Below, one piece after another: positions 8,687 to 17,257 of a stretch of 64,000 nucleotides of DNA. The stretch is from JAGQUL01 sp039811765 (GTDB lineage Bacteria > Actinomycetota > Thermoleophilia > Gaiellales > SKUG01). Both the position numbers and the translations under genes were made by a program. The stretch is from positions 1-64,000 of the forward strand of contig JBDHZF010000001.1 of the NCBI GenBank assembly GCA_039811765.1. Reading direction: 5' to 3'. The notes below the pieces were generated by a model, which saw only the letters and a program-made list of their open reading frames with translations, ran no database searches and was not told where the DNA came from. The stretch's first letter is position 1. Every line of letters begins with the position of its first letter.

Positions 8687-9548
8687 GTCCGCTGATCGAC
8701 CAGCCGGCGTTCTTTCGACGACGCTCCATCGGCAGCGTCGCAGGGTCGCCGCCCGTGCCGGTCTCGTGAACGCTCGCGCGGCCCGCTCCGAGATCGAGCT
8801 TCACCGTGAACTCGTACCACGCGATATCCCACGACAGCGTCACCCGCACGCGTCGCGGAATGCCAGGCCCCTCGTCGTGAACGTTGACGATCGGATCGCC
8901 GAGCGTGCGCGCGATGCGGGCCATGCGTTCGAGATCGCGGGACTGGTTGAACGCCGCGAGCGCGTGACCGCTCATCCGCATCGGGCTGCACTCGTCGATG
9001 CGCGCACGCTGCAGCATCTCGATCCGTCGATCCCGATCGGCCACCTCGCCGCGCAGTTCACGAAGCTGCGTCTGCTGACGTTCGGCGATCCGCTGCTCCT
9101 CGGCTCGGCGCGCGGGGTGCAGCTCGCGCCGCATATGCTCCAGCTCGAGTTCCTGACGTCGGATTCGGTCGTGCAACGCCCGCGTGGCCGAATCCTCGGA
9201 CGGCGCGGATCGAGCGTCGAGCCCAATCGCGCGTTCGAGGATCGCCGCCTGTGGCGCGAGCAACGCTGGCTGCGGCTCCGGCGCAAGCGCGAGCGGCGTG
9301 GACGGTCCGTCGCCGCTGCGCACGTGCTCCACGCGCAGGCGCGCGCTGCCCCGCCTGCGAATCGGATCGCCAGCGTGCGTCCAACCGCGCGCCATCGCGC
9401 TCTCGCGACACAACCCGCACACGGGCGCGCAGCGATCGCTGCGCGGGTCGAGGAACGGCGTGAGCGGCTCGCCAACGAGCACGCTTCGACGGCAGATCGC
9501 GCAGTCCGTGGCGGTTCGCGAAATCGTTGCGCGCGACTCGTCCGACAT
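8673..9548 (-). CDS. Zinc-binding, coiled-coil protein of unknown function
   Basis: 291 residues, not assigned to a named family. The N-terminus has a zinc-finger-like pair, C16xxC19 and C44xxC47, with C40 between. Residues about 95-190 are charged and predicted coiled coil (RRQELELEHMRRELHPARRAEEQR). The last 90 residues look beta-rich and folded (RVRVTLSWDIAWYEFTVKLD). No signal peptide or membrane segment, so it is cytoplasmic. ATG 9548 has GGAAGGGGGA upstream. The layout finger, coiled coil, effector-like domain suggests an adaptor or nucleic-acid-binding protein, but that is inference. It is divergent from the APC permease across a palindrome. Confidence 0.75.
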   Translation of the reverse strand: MSDESRATISRTATDCAICRRSVLVGEPLTPFLDPRSDRCAPVCGLCRESAMARGWTHAGDPIRRRGSARLRVEHVRSGDGPSTPLALAPEPQPALLAPQAAILERAIGLDARSAPSEDSATRALHDRIRRQELELEHMRRELHPARRAEEQRIAERQQTQLRELRGEVADRDRRIEMLQRARIDECSPMRMSGHALAAFNQSRDLERMARIARTLGDPIVNVHDEGPGIPRRVRVTLSWDIAWYEFTVKLDLGAGRASVHETGTGGDPATLPMERRRKNAGWSISGLKLS

Positions 9549-9590
9549 GTGGTGGATCCCCCTTCCTTTGCGTGCTCGGCAACCTCGTCG

Positions 9591-9608
9591 CGGTCGCAGC
9601 TGCGACCG
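9591..9608. promoter_or_regulatory. 18-bp perfect palindrome between divergent genes
   Basis: CGGTCGCAGCTGCGACCG, centred 52 bp upstream of the zinc-binding protein ATG and 84 bp upstream of the permease ATG. On the minus strand a TACGAT box lies at 9622-9617. Size and position fit a dimeric repressor operator; no regulator gene is adjacent. Confidence 0.5.
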
Positions 9609-9683
9609 TCGTGAGGATCGTATCCGGGCCGATGAATCGATGCGGCAGTTGCCGAATCCTCGCCACAGCTGGCGGGTGGTGGC

Positions 9684-11666
9684 ATGATTCCGCCGATGGA
9701 AGACGCGCCGCCAGCAAGCACGCCGCCGCACGAGGCGAAGCCGCGACGATCGCGATTCGTGCGCTGGCTGGTCGGCCAGACCGACGTCGTCGAGGGTCCG
9801 GTGGCGTCCACGCATGCTGCGGACCAGCACCCATGGTGGATGGTGCTCGCGCTCACCGGCGTCGACTATTTCTCCACGCTCGGGTACCTGCCGGGCATCG
9901 CGCTCGTCACAGCGGGCGTGCTCGCGCCGTTCGCGACGACCCTCGTCGTGCTGCTCACCCTGTTCGGCGTGCTTCCCGTGTATCGCCGCGTGGCCGCTGC
10001 AAGCCCCGACGGGCAAGGCTCGGTCGCGATGATCGAGAAACTGCTCGGCTTCTGGCGTGGCAAGCTCGTTGTGCTCACGCTGCTTGGTTTCGTGGTGACC
10101 GCGTGGCTGTTCACGATCACCGTATCCGCGTCCGACGCGACCGCGCACATCGTCGAGAACCCGGTCGCGCCCTCGTTCGTGCACGGTCACCCAGTTTGGG
10201 TGACGGTTGCCCTGCTGCTCGTGCTCGGCGGCGTGTTCCTGCGCGGGTTCAAGGAGGTGATCGGCGTCGCGCTGACGGTCGTGGTCGCGTACCTCGCGTT
10301 GACTGCCGTGGTCGCCGTGGTGGGTCTGCACGAAGCGTTCACCGACGGCGTGGCCATGGGCAATTGGTGGGATCTGGTGCTCGACGAAGCCTCGAACCCG
10401 ATTGGCGTGCTGGTCGCGTCGCTCGTCGTGTTCCCGCAGCTCGCGCTTGGACTATCGGGATTCGAGACAGGCGTGAGCCTGATGCCGCACGTGGCCGCCG
10501 AGCATCCGGAAGATCCGGCGCGGCACATGGCCCTTCGCGTTCGCAACACGCGACGACTGCTCGTGACCGCGGCGACCGTGATGTGCGTCTACTTGATCAG
10601 CACCGCGATCGTGACCGCGCTCTACGTTCCCGAGAAACTCGTGCAGGACGACGGCGAAGCCGCAGGGCGCGCGCTGTCCTGGTTCGCGCACGAGCACATC
10701 GGCAGCACGTTCGGCTCGATCTACGACGTCTCCACGATCACGATCCTGTGGTTCGCGGGAGCGTCCGCGATGGCTGGCCTGCTGAACATCGTGCCGCGCT
10801 TCTTGCCTCGCTACGGCATGGCGCCGGAGTGGGCGACGCTCGTTCGACCGTTGGTGCTCGTCTACACGGGCCTGGCGATCATGTTGACGATCTGGTTCGA
10901 CGCCAGCGTGGAACTCCAAGCCGGCGCATATGCCACCGGCGTGCTCGCGATGATGATCTCCGCGGCGTTCGCCGTGTCGTTGTCGGCATGGCGAAGCGGC
11001 CAACGCGGCGCTGGAATCGGATTCGGCGCGGTCACCGTCGCCTTGTCGTACGCGCTCGTGGCCAACGAGCTGCAACGACCCGACGGCATCGTGATCTCGC
11101 TGTGGTTCGTGGTTGCGATCGTCGTGGTGTCGTTCACGTCGCGCATCTGGCGCACGACCGAGTTGCGCACGTCGCGCATCGAGCTGGACGACGCGGCGAA
11201 GCTGTTCGTGATGCAAGCGGCCGAAGCGGGCGGCTTGCACCTGCTCGCGCACCGACCTCGCGACGGCAACGCTCGAACCGAGTACGCGCGCAAGCAGCGC
11301 GAGCAGCGCGAGGACAATCGCATCCCTCGCGGGCGCCAGCTGATCTTCCTGGAGATCACGAAGGGCGACCCGTCGGAATTCGAGGGCGTGCTCGAGGTGA
11401 GCGGGCATGACGTGGGCGGCTTCCGAGTGTTGCGCGCCACGAGTCCCGTGGTGCCCAACTCGATCGCGGCGCTGCTGCTGCACCTGCGCGATCTCACCGG
11501 CAAGCGTCCGCACTGCTACTTCGGGTGGTCGGAAGTGCATCCAGTGCGCTACATGATGCGCTACATCTTGTTCGGCGAGGGCGACACCGCGCCGCTGTGT
11601 CGCGAGGTGCTGCGCGCGGCCGAACCAGACCCCGACCGGCGCCCGTCGATCCACGTGGCTGGTTGA
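9684..11666 (+). CDS. APC-superfamily permease (amino acid or cation transporter)
   Basis: 660 residues with about 12 membrane helices between residues 55 and 490 and a cytoplasmic C-terminal domain of about 160 residues. The GVDYFSTLGYLPGIALVTAG helix 1, VLPVYRRVAAASPDGQGS and the long FWRGKLVVLTLLGFVVTAWL are features of a conserved actinobacterial group annotated as amino acid transporters. They also resemble KimA-type potassium transporters of the same superfamily, so the substrate is uncertain. The C-terminal domain includes RQLIFLEITKGDPSEFEG and has no clear name. The start at ATG 9684 lacks a strong ribosome site; the next Met is four codons on. Confidence 0.85.
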   Translation: MIPPMEDAPPASTPPHEAKPRRSRFVRWLVGQTDVVEGPVASTHAADQHPWWMVLALTGVDYFSTLGYLPGIALVTAGVLAPFATTLVVLLTLFGVLPVYRRVAAASPDGQGSVAMIEKLLGFWRGKLVVLTLLGFVVTAWLFTITVSASDATAHIVENPVAPSFVHGHPVWVTVALLLVLGGVFLRGFKEVIGVALTVVVAYLALTAVVAVVGLHEAFTDGVAMGNWWDLVLDEASNPIGVLVASLVVFPQLALGLSGFETGVSLMPHVAAEHPEDPARHMALRVRNTRRLLVTAATVMCVYLISTAIVTALYVPEKLVQDDGEAAGRALSWFAHEHIGSTFGSIYDVSTITILWFAGASAMAGLLNIVPRFLPRYGMAPEWATLVRPLVLVYTGLAIMLTIWFDASVELQAGAYATGVLAMMISAAFAVSLSAWRSGQRGAGIGFGAVTVALSYALVANELQRPDGIVISLWFVVAIVVVSFTSRIWRTTELRTSRIELDDAAKLFVMQAAEAGGLHLLAHRPRDGNARTEYARKQREQREDNRIPRGRQLIFLEITKGDPSEFEGVLEVSGHDVGGFRVLRATSPVVPNSIAALLLHLRDLTGKRPHCYFGWSEVHPVRYMMRYILFGEGDTAPLCREVLRAAEPDPDRRPSIHVAG

Positions 11667-11675
11667 TTCAATCGA

Positions 11676-11978
11676 TCAGCGCGCCGCGACGCGATCCGTG
11701 TCGCCGAGCTCGACGCGATCGGGATCGATCGGCAACTGGGTGGATGCATCCACCGCCATGCCGCCGAGCGCGGTCGCGGCGCGAGCGACGAGCTCGACAC
11801 GCTGGCGCAGCTCCTCGCTGCTTCGTCCTTCGTCCACCAGCACCGCGGTCTGCGTGCTCGCCATCGGCATGCGTTGGCGCAAGTACCATCGAACTTGGCC
11901 AGGGCGTTGCGCGGTCGTGCCGGCGATGCCGGTCCACTCGACGCCTTCGGGAAGCAGCACGTACACGGGATGAGCCAT
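11676..11978 (-). CDS. Hypothetical protein (100 aa)
   Basis: Not recognised. Residues 1-50 look like a small beta domain (MAHPVYVLLPEGVEWTGIAG, then VRWYLRQRMPMAST), and residues 50-80 a helix (EELRQRVELVARAATALGG). No signal peptide, membrane segment or cysteine. It starts at ATG 11978 with TATAGG 6 nt upstream, 29 nt after the stop of the small metallopeptidase on the same strand, so it may be a second cistron or have its own leaderless transcript. Composition and codon use match neighbouring genes. Confidence 0.6.
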   Translation of the reverse strand: MAHPVYVLLPEGVEWTGIAGTTAQRPGQVRWYLRQRMPMASTQTAVLVDEGRSSEELRQRVELVARAATALGGMAVDASTQLPIDPDRVELGDTDRVAAR

Positions 11979-12007
11979 GCAGCCCCTATACCCAGATTCG
12001 GGAATCG

Positions 12008-12352
12008 TCAGGCATATCCGAGTTCGCGCAGGCGCTGCTCGCCGATGCCGAAGTAATGGCCGATCTCGTGCAACACGGTGATGCGGATCTGTTCGCGCAG
12101 GCGCGCGGGGTCGCCATTCCCGAAGTCGCGCACGATAGGCCGCCAGAACAGCTCGATCGTGCCCGGGGGATCGCCCGCTGACCACGCGCTGCGCCCGGTC
12201 AGCGGAACTCCATGGAAGCGTCCGTACAAGTGGGGTTCGCCGGGAGATTCGTCCTCCACCATGAACTCCACGTTCTCGACCTGCGACCACAAGTCCTCTG
12301 GAATTCGTTCGAGCACTTCGCGAACGATGCTTTGAAACTCATGACGATCCAT
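12008..12352 (-). CDS. Small zincin-like metallopeptidase (HExxH, DUF1025/PF06262-like)
   Basis: 114 residues. The zinc motif H95-E96-I97-G98-H99 is followed by FGIGEQRLRELG, giving the HExxHxxGxxE-type arrangement of the minimal zincin family found next to metabolic genes in Actinobacteria. The start MDRHEFQSIVREVLERIP and the FWRPIVRDFGN segment are typical of that family. No signal peptide, so it acts in the cytoplasm. The ATG at 12352 has no Shine-Dalgarno, but TACACT lies 8 nt upstream, suggesting a leaderless message. Physiological substrate unknown. Divergent from the RND pump. Confidence 0.88.
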   Translation of the reverse strand: MDRHEFQSIVREVLERIPEDLWSQVENVEFMVEDESPGEPHLYGRFHGVPLTGRSAWSAGDPPGTIELFWRPIVRDFGNGDPARLREQIRITVLHEIGHYFGIGEQRLRELGYA

Positions 12353-12360
12353 GATTGCCC

Positions 12361-12366
12361 AGTGTA
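12361..12366 (-). promoter_or_regulatory. -10 box, leaderless start of metallopeptidase gene
   Basis: TACACT on the minus strand ends 8 nt before the ATG at 12352. There is no ribosome site in between, so transcription probably starts at or next to the start codon. Confidence 0.5.
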
Positions 12367-12385
12367 CGTGCTAGCGTGCCGGTTG

Positions 12386-12403
12386 GCGTGCCCGCGGGCA
12401 CGC
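12386..12403. promoter_or_regulatory. 18-bp perfect palindrome upstream of RND pump
   Basis: GCGTGCCCGCGGGCACGC, centred 52 bp before the pump ATG (12447) and 42 bp before the metallopeptidase ATG (12352). It looks like a TetR- or MarR-type operator in a divergent promoter. The regulator is not in the window. Confidence 0.55.
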
Positions 12404-12446
12404 ATTCGTACGTTCGCACGCGTTCCCGATCAGGAGTCACAACCAC

Positions 12447-15400
12447 ATGCGCTCGATTGTCCGCTGGTGCCTCGACCGGCGTTCCGTTGTCATCCTCGCG
12501 ACCGTGCTCGTGCTTGTCGGCGGCCTCGTGGGCGCCACGAAGCTGCGCCAGCAGCTGTTCCCGGACTTCGACTTCCCGTTCGCGATCATCACGATGGACG
12601 CGCCCGGTTACGACGCGCGCACGCTCGACGAGCTCGTGGCACAGCCCGTGGATCGCGCGGTGAGCGGCGTCGACAAGGTGGAGAACGTCACCACCGTGGC
12701 GTCGGAAGGTCGCCTGCGCATCTACGCCGAGCTCGACTACGGCACGGATTCTTCGCAGGCTCAGCGCGACATCGAGGACGCGATCGCGGACACGACGCTT
12801 CCCGATGGCGTGGCGAGTCCGGAGTTCGCCGGCGGCTTCCAGGACCAAGCCGTGGTGATGGCCACGATCACCACGGACTCCGAGGATCTCGCGAAGGTCA
12901 CCGAGCAGGCGAACGACTTGAAGGCGGAGCTCGAGCAGGTCGACGGCGTGGGCCGCGTGGACCTCGCCGGCGGATCGGACCCGCGAATCCTCGTGGAGCT
13001 CAAATCGGCAGCGATTTCGGCTGGTGTCGCTCCACAGCAGGTAGTCGACGCGATCGCGGCAAGCGGTTCGCGCGCGAACGTGGGGGTGATCGCCACCAAG
13101 CAGGGCGGCATGGGCGTGGTGGTGACCGGCTCCGGGGCCGGAGCCGACTCCGACATGTTGAAGACGCTGCTCGTGCCGAGCGCCGGCAAGACGGTTGGCG
13201 AACTCGCGACCGTGCGATCGATCGACGCCGCCGACGGCGGCTTCGCGGTGGTGAACGGCAAGGCGGCGCTGACGCTGTCGGTCTTCCGCAAGACCGGCTC
13301 CGACGAAGTCAGCACCGTCGACGGCACGATCGACGTGCTGGACAAGACCGACGCGAAGCTCGACGACGCCTCGATCAACGCGCTCTACCAGAGCGCCGAC
13401 GAGATCCGCGCATCGATCAAGGGCCTCATCGTGGAGGGCTTGCTTGGCGCGTTGTTTGCGGTGATCGTGATCTTCCTGTTCCTGCGCACGCTGCGCGGCA
13501 CGCTCGTGGCGGCGATCTCGATCCCCACGAGCGTGGTCTTCGGCCTGCTCGCGGCGTGGATCCTCGGGCTGTCGCTCAACATCATCACGCTTGCGGGACT
13601 CACCATCGCGATCGGGCGCGTGATCGACGACGGCATCGTGGTGCTCGAGAACATCCACAAGCACCTCGAGCGCGGCGCGCCTCGCAGGCGCGCGATGATC
13701 GACGGCACGGGCGAGGTGGCGGTGGCGATCGCCTCGAGCACGATCGCCACCGCCGCGGTGTTCCTGCCGATCGGCCTGGTCGGCGGACTGATCAGCGAGA
13801 TCTTCCTCTCGTTCTCGATCATCGTGACGGTGGCGCTGCTCGCGTCGCTGCTCGTTGCGGTGACGCTGATCCCGGTGGTGGGCAGCTTCGTGCTCAAGCC
13901 CTCGTCCACGCCGCACGATCCTGAGCAGGATGCGCTCGCGCGCGCCGTGGTTCCGGCCACGCGCATCGGCATCCGCTGGCGCTGGCCGGTGCTCGGCGTT
14001 GCGATCCTGTCGATGGTCGCGGTGTTCGGCGCCGTGGCTTCGGGCGCGATCCCGACTCAGTTCCTGCCGAGCGAGGGCGCCAGCCAGGTGACCGGCACCG
14101 TGCAGCTCGCGCCCGGCACAACCGCCGCCGACGCGAAGAACCAGCTCAAGCCGCTCGACGCGAAGATCGGCACGCTCGACGGTGTGAAGGACGTGCAGGT
14201 CACGTACGGCATCGACAGCGGCGCGGCGGCGTTCGACCCGTCGATCAACACCTCCACCGCGGAGTTCTTCATCGTCTTGAAGAAAGGAGCGGACGGCGAC
14301 AAGATCGAGCGGCAGCTGCGCTCGTGGGGCGAGCAGCAGTACCCCGACGCGTTCGGCGTGCAGGTGCTCGACAACGGTCCTCCGAGCGGCTCGTTCCAGG
14401 TGAACGTGGACGGCGACGACCTCGAGGACATCGCCAAGGCCGCCACGCAGGTGCAGGACGTGCTCGAAAAGCACGCCAAGCGATGGGATCTCGTGCAGAT
14501 CGAGGCGCAGGCAGCGCAATCGGTGCCGCAGCTCGTGGTGAAGCTCAAGCCGGGTGCGCCTGTGGATCCGGTTGCAGTGCAGGCGGCGCTCAAGGGCACG
14601 TCGACTCCCTTGCCTGTGACGCAGGTGGGCGCCGCCACGCCGATCACGGTGGGCGCGGAGGCGTCGGTCGCCGGCACGCAGGAAGCGCTCGCGAAGCTGC
14701 CGGTCGCCACCACGACCGGCGCCGAGGTTCCGCTCGGCCAAGTCGCGACGTTCGAGACGATTGACAACCCCACCTTCGTCAACCGCGTGGACGGCGTGCT
14801 GAGCGGCACGATCACCGCGCGCATGCTCGGCGACGATACTGCGGGCACGACGGCGGACATCAAGAAGGCGGTCGAAAAGCTCGACCTGCCGAAGGGCGTC
14901 ACGCTCGACTGGGACCAGGGCGACCAAGCGTTCGTGCAGGAGATGTTCACGGACATGGGCATAGCGATGCTCGTGGCGATCACGCTCGTGTTCTTCGTGC
15001 TCGTGATCTTCTTCGGATCGCTCGCGCATCCGTTCACGATCCTCGCGCCAATCCTGTTCTCGTTCATCGGCTCGTTCGGCGCGCTGATCGTGACGGGTCG
15101 AGCGCTCGGGCTGCCGGCGATGATCGGCCAGCTGCTGCTGATCGGCATCATCGTCTCCAACTCGATCCTGCTGGTGGACGCGACGTTGCGTGCACGGCGC
15201 GAGGGCATGCGGCGCGACGACGCGATCCTGCACGCAGCAAAATTGCGAGTGCGCCCGGTGCTGATGACCGCGGCGGCGACGATCGCGGCGCTCACGCCGT
15301 TGTCGCTCGGCGTTTCCGGCGAGGGCGGCATCATCAGCAAATCGCTCGGAACGGTGGTCATCGGCGGCCTGCTGGTGGCGACGCTGCTGACGCTCGTGAT

Positions 15401-15467
15401 CGTTCCGGCTGTATATCGGATCATGGATCGCGACAAGGACATGACGACGGAGGCCACGGACTCATGA
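12447..15467 (+). CDS. RND-family efflux permease (HAE1/AcrB-like)
   Basis: Proton-driven exporter of drugs, lipids or other amphiphiles in the inner membrane. 1,006 residues with the RND duplication: TM1 at about 12-30, a large periplasmic-type loop, TM2-6 at about 325-480, then the second half with TM8-12 at about 830-990. The proton-relay aspartates D394-D395 lie in RVIDDGIVVLENIHKH. ATG 12447 has AGGAG at 12432-12436. No membrane-fusion or outer-membrane partner is present, as in SwrC-type pumps of monoderm bacteria. The last codon overlaps the DUF3105 lipoprotein start (ATGA), so the two are co-translated. A perfect palindrome in the promoter suggests repressor control. Confidence 0.95.
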   Translation: MRSIVRWCLDRRSVVILATVLVLVGGLVGATKLRQQLFPDFDFPFAIITMDAPGYDARTLDELVAQPVDRAVSGVDKVENVTTVASEGRLRIYAELDYGTDSSQAQRDIEDAIADTTLPDGVASPEFAGGFQDQAVVMATITTDSEDLAKVTEQANDLKAELEQVDGVGRVDLAGGSDPRILVELKSAAISAGVAPQQVVDAIAASGSRANVGVIATKQGGMGVVVTGSGAGADSDMLKTLLVPSAGKTVGELATVRSIDAADGGFAVVNGKAALTLSVFRKTGSDEVSTVDGTIDVLDKTDAKLDDASINALYQSADEIRASIKGLIVEGLLGALFAVIVIFLFLRTLRGTLVAAISIPTSVVFGLLAAWILGLSLNIITLAGLTIAIGRVIDDGIVVLENIHKHLERGAPRRRAMIDGTGEVAVAIASSTIATAAVFLPIGLVGGLISEIFLSFSIIVTVALLASLLVAVTLIPVVGSFVLKPSSTPHDPEQDALARAVVPATRIGIRWRWPVLGVAILSMVAVFGAVASGAIPTQFLPSEGASQVTGTVQLAPGTTAADAKNQLKPLDAKIGTLDGVKDVQVTYGIDSGAAAFDPSINTSTAEFFIVLKKGADGDKIERQLRSWGEQQYPDAFGVQVLDNGPPSGSFQVNVDGDDLEDIAKAATQVQDVLEKHAKRWDLVQIEAQAAQSVPQLVVKLKPGAPVDPVAVQAALKGTSTPLPVTQVGAATPITVGAEASVAGTQEALAKLPVATTTGAEVPLGQVATFETIDNPTFVNRVDGVLSGTITARMLGDDTAGTTADIKKAVEKLDLPKGVTLDWDQGDQAFVQEMFTDMGIAMLVAITLVFFVLVIFFGSLAHPFTILAPILFSFIGSFGALIVTGRALGLPAMIGQLLLIGIIVSNSILLVDATLRARREGMRRDDAILHAAKLRVRPVLMTAAATIAALTPLSLGVSGEGGIISKSLGTVVIGGLLVATLLTLVIVPAVYRIMDRDKDMTTEATDS

Positions 15468-16174
15468 CACGCCGGACACGGACGATCACCTGCGCGATGC
15501 TGACGCTCGCCTGTGCGTTGACCGCGGCCGGGTGCGGCGGTGCGTCAAAGGTGAAGCAGGCGACGCCGACCACCGAGCCAACCGAGCCACAGGAAGTGAC
15601 GAAGCTGACGCCCGACCCCGATCTCACGAAGGCGGTCGGCGCGAAGACCGTTCGCACGTTCACGAACGCTGGCTGCATGCTCGGAACGCAACCGCTCGAA
15701 GAGGCGGTGCACGTGGACTCCGCCGACGAGCTCGACCACGAGTCGTTCCCGCCCACGAGCGGCCATCACTTCCCCGACTGGGCGCCGTGGGGACTGTACG
15801 ACGAGCAAGTGCCGGACGGCTACGCAGTGCACAACCTCGAGCATGGCGGCGTGGTCGTGTGGTTTGGCAACGGCGTGAGCGACGAGCAGCAAGACGCGGT
15901 GGCGGGCCTGCTCGACGACGGCGAGAAGTGGCTCGTGGCGCCGCGCGACGACCTGGACGGGCTGTTCTCCGCCGTGTGGGGCGCCGGCGTGTACTGCTCC
16001 AAACCGGCGCTGGCGAAGCTCGCGCCGGAGCAGCTCGCGACAGCCCTCGATGGCTGGTACGACGCGATGCATTCCACCGGCTCGCCCGCGGAAAAAGACC
16101 TGCCCGCCTACGCCGGCGCGATGAAAGAGCCCGTGCCGGTAAAGGACATCTCCAAGGAGACGCCGACGTTCTGA
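15464..16174 (+). CDS. DUF3105 lipoprotein
   Basis: 236 residues with a lipoprotein signal peptide, lipobox ending A22-G23-C24, so it is anchored on the outer face of the membrane. The mature region carries the DUF3105 signature: PPTSGHHFPDWAPWGLYDEQ then HNLEHGGVVVWFG, with conserved histidines that could bind metal. Two further cysteines (in NAGCMLG and VYCSKPALA) may form a disulfide. The ATG overlaps the RND pump stop by 4 nt, so the proteins are translationally coupled. In a monoderm without the usual adaptor, a pump-associated lipoprotein is an attractive partner; that link is inference. DUF3105 function is unknown. Confidence 0.88.
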   Translation: MTRRTRTITCAMLTLACALTAAGCGGASKVKQATPTTEPTEPQEVTKLTPDPDLTKAVGAKTVRTFTNAGCMLGTQPLEEAVHVDSADELDHESFPPTSGHHFPDWAPWGLYDEQVPDGYAVHNLEHGGVVVWFGNGVSDEQQDAVAGLLDDGEKWLVAPRDDLDGLFSAVWGAGVYCSKPALAKLAPEQLATALDGWYDAMHSTGSPAEKDLPAYAGAMKEPVPVKDISKETPTF

Positions 16175-16176
16175 GA

Positions 16177-16194
16177 GCCCGCGCGCGAGCGGGC
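16177..16194 (+). terminator. GC hairpin after the pump operon
   Basis: GCCCGC (16177-16182) pairs with GCGGGC (16189-16194), loop of 6 nt, starting 3 nt after the lipoprotein stop. AATT follows rather than a T-run, so it is a weak or factor-assisted terminator. Confidence 0.5.
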
Positions 16195-16297
16195 AATTCG
16201 GTGCGTTCGTATCGTTTTCCATTGCGCACGTGCCGAGTTGCTCGCGGGGCGCACGATCCCCATTTTTCCATCGGCGTGGCGTGGGTATGGACGCTGC

Positions 16298-17257
16298 ATG
16301 GCAACGACACGTGCGCAATTCGGCAAGGAAACGGGAAACGACGGCACCTGGCAGCGCCAGCAGAGCCCGTTTCGGCGATGGGTGACGGCGGACGGCTCGG
16401 GCGAGTTTCCTGCCGAGGCCGGCCGATATCACTTGTACGTGGCGAAAGCGTGCCCATGGGCGCATCGCGCGATCATCTTCCGCCGCCTCAAGGGGCTCGA
16501 GGACGCGATCGGCATGACCGTGGTGGATCCGATCCGCGACGAGCAGGGTTGGCGCTTCATCGCGGGCGACGCCCCGGACGATCCCGCCAACGGCGAACGC
16601 GATCCGCTGCACGGCTGGCGCTACCTCGCGGAAGGGTACCGTCTGGCCGATCCATCGTTCGACGGCCGAGTGACTGTCCCCACCCTGTGGGATCGCGAGA
16701 CGGAGACGGCCGTGAACAACGAGTCGGCGGACGTGATCCGCATGCTCAACTCCGAATTCGACGCGTTCGCCGCGTACCCCGAACGCGACTACTACCCCGT
16801 CGAGCTGCGCGACGATATCGACTCGATCAACGAGTGGGTCTACGCCACCGTGAACAACGGCGTGTACCGCTGCGGCTTCGCCACCTCCCAGTCCGCCTAC
16901 GACGACGCCTTCGACGAGTTGTTCGCGAGCCTCGACAAGCTCGACGCGATGCTCGGCGAACGCCGCTATCTCCTCGGCGATCGGATCACCGAAGCGGACT
17001 GGCGACTGTTCACCACGCTCGTTCGCTTCGACGCCGTCTACGTAGGCCATTTCAAGTGCAACCTGCGGCGCATCGCCGACTACTCCAATCTGTGGCCATA
17101 CGCACGCGAGCTGTACCAGATCCCGGGCATCGCCGGAACGGTGGACTTCGACCACATCAAGCGCCATTACTATGTGACGCACGATCAGATCAATCCAACC
17201 GGGATCGTGCCGAAGGGTCCCGAGATCGACTGGAACGAGCCGCACGGGCGTGACTGA
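16298..17257 (+). CDS. Glutathionyl-hydroquinone reductase / xi-class glutathione transferase-like protein
   Basis: 319 residues of the YqjG/ECM4/PcpF family, which reduce glutathionyl- or mycothiol-type hydroquinone adducts. The catalytic cysteine is C52 in AKACPWAHRAIIF. The thioredoxin-like N-terminal half ends with PTLWDRETETAVNNESADVIRML, and the helical C-terminal domain contains GDRITEADWRLFTTLVRFD. ATG 16298 is preferred because family members begin near this point; an in-frame ATG at 16238 would add 20 unrelated residues. Actinobacteria usually use mycothiol, so the thiol partner may not be glutathione. It overlaps the GMC gene by 8 nt, suggesting a two-gene operon for aromatic or quinone redox chemistry. 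Confidence 0.9.
   Translation: MATTRAQFGKETGNDGTWQRQQSPFRRWVTADGSGEFPAEAGRYHLYVAKACPWAHRAIIFRRLKGLEDAIGMTVVDPIRDEQGWRFIAGDAPDDPANGERDPLHGWRYLAEGYRLADPSFDGRVTVPTLWDRETETAVNNESADVIRMLNSEFDAFAAYPERDYYPVELRDDIDSINEWVYATVNNGVYRCGFATSQSAYDDAFDELFASLDKLDAMLGERRYLLGDRITEADWRLFTTLVRFDAVYVGHFKCNLRRIADYSNLWPYARELYQIPGIAGTVDFDHIKRHYYVTHDQINPTGIVPKGPEIDWNEPHGRD

Noticed and set aside
12339..15233. Long antisense frame opposite the RND pump
   Set aside because: High-GC shadow: its codons mirror the pump's, the protein is Arg/His-rich without domains, and the pump has all family motifs.
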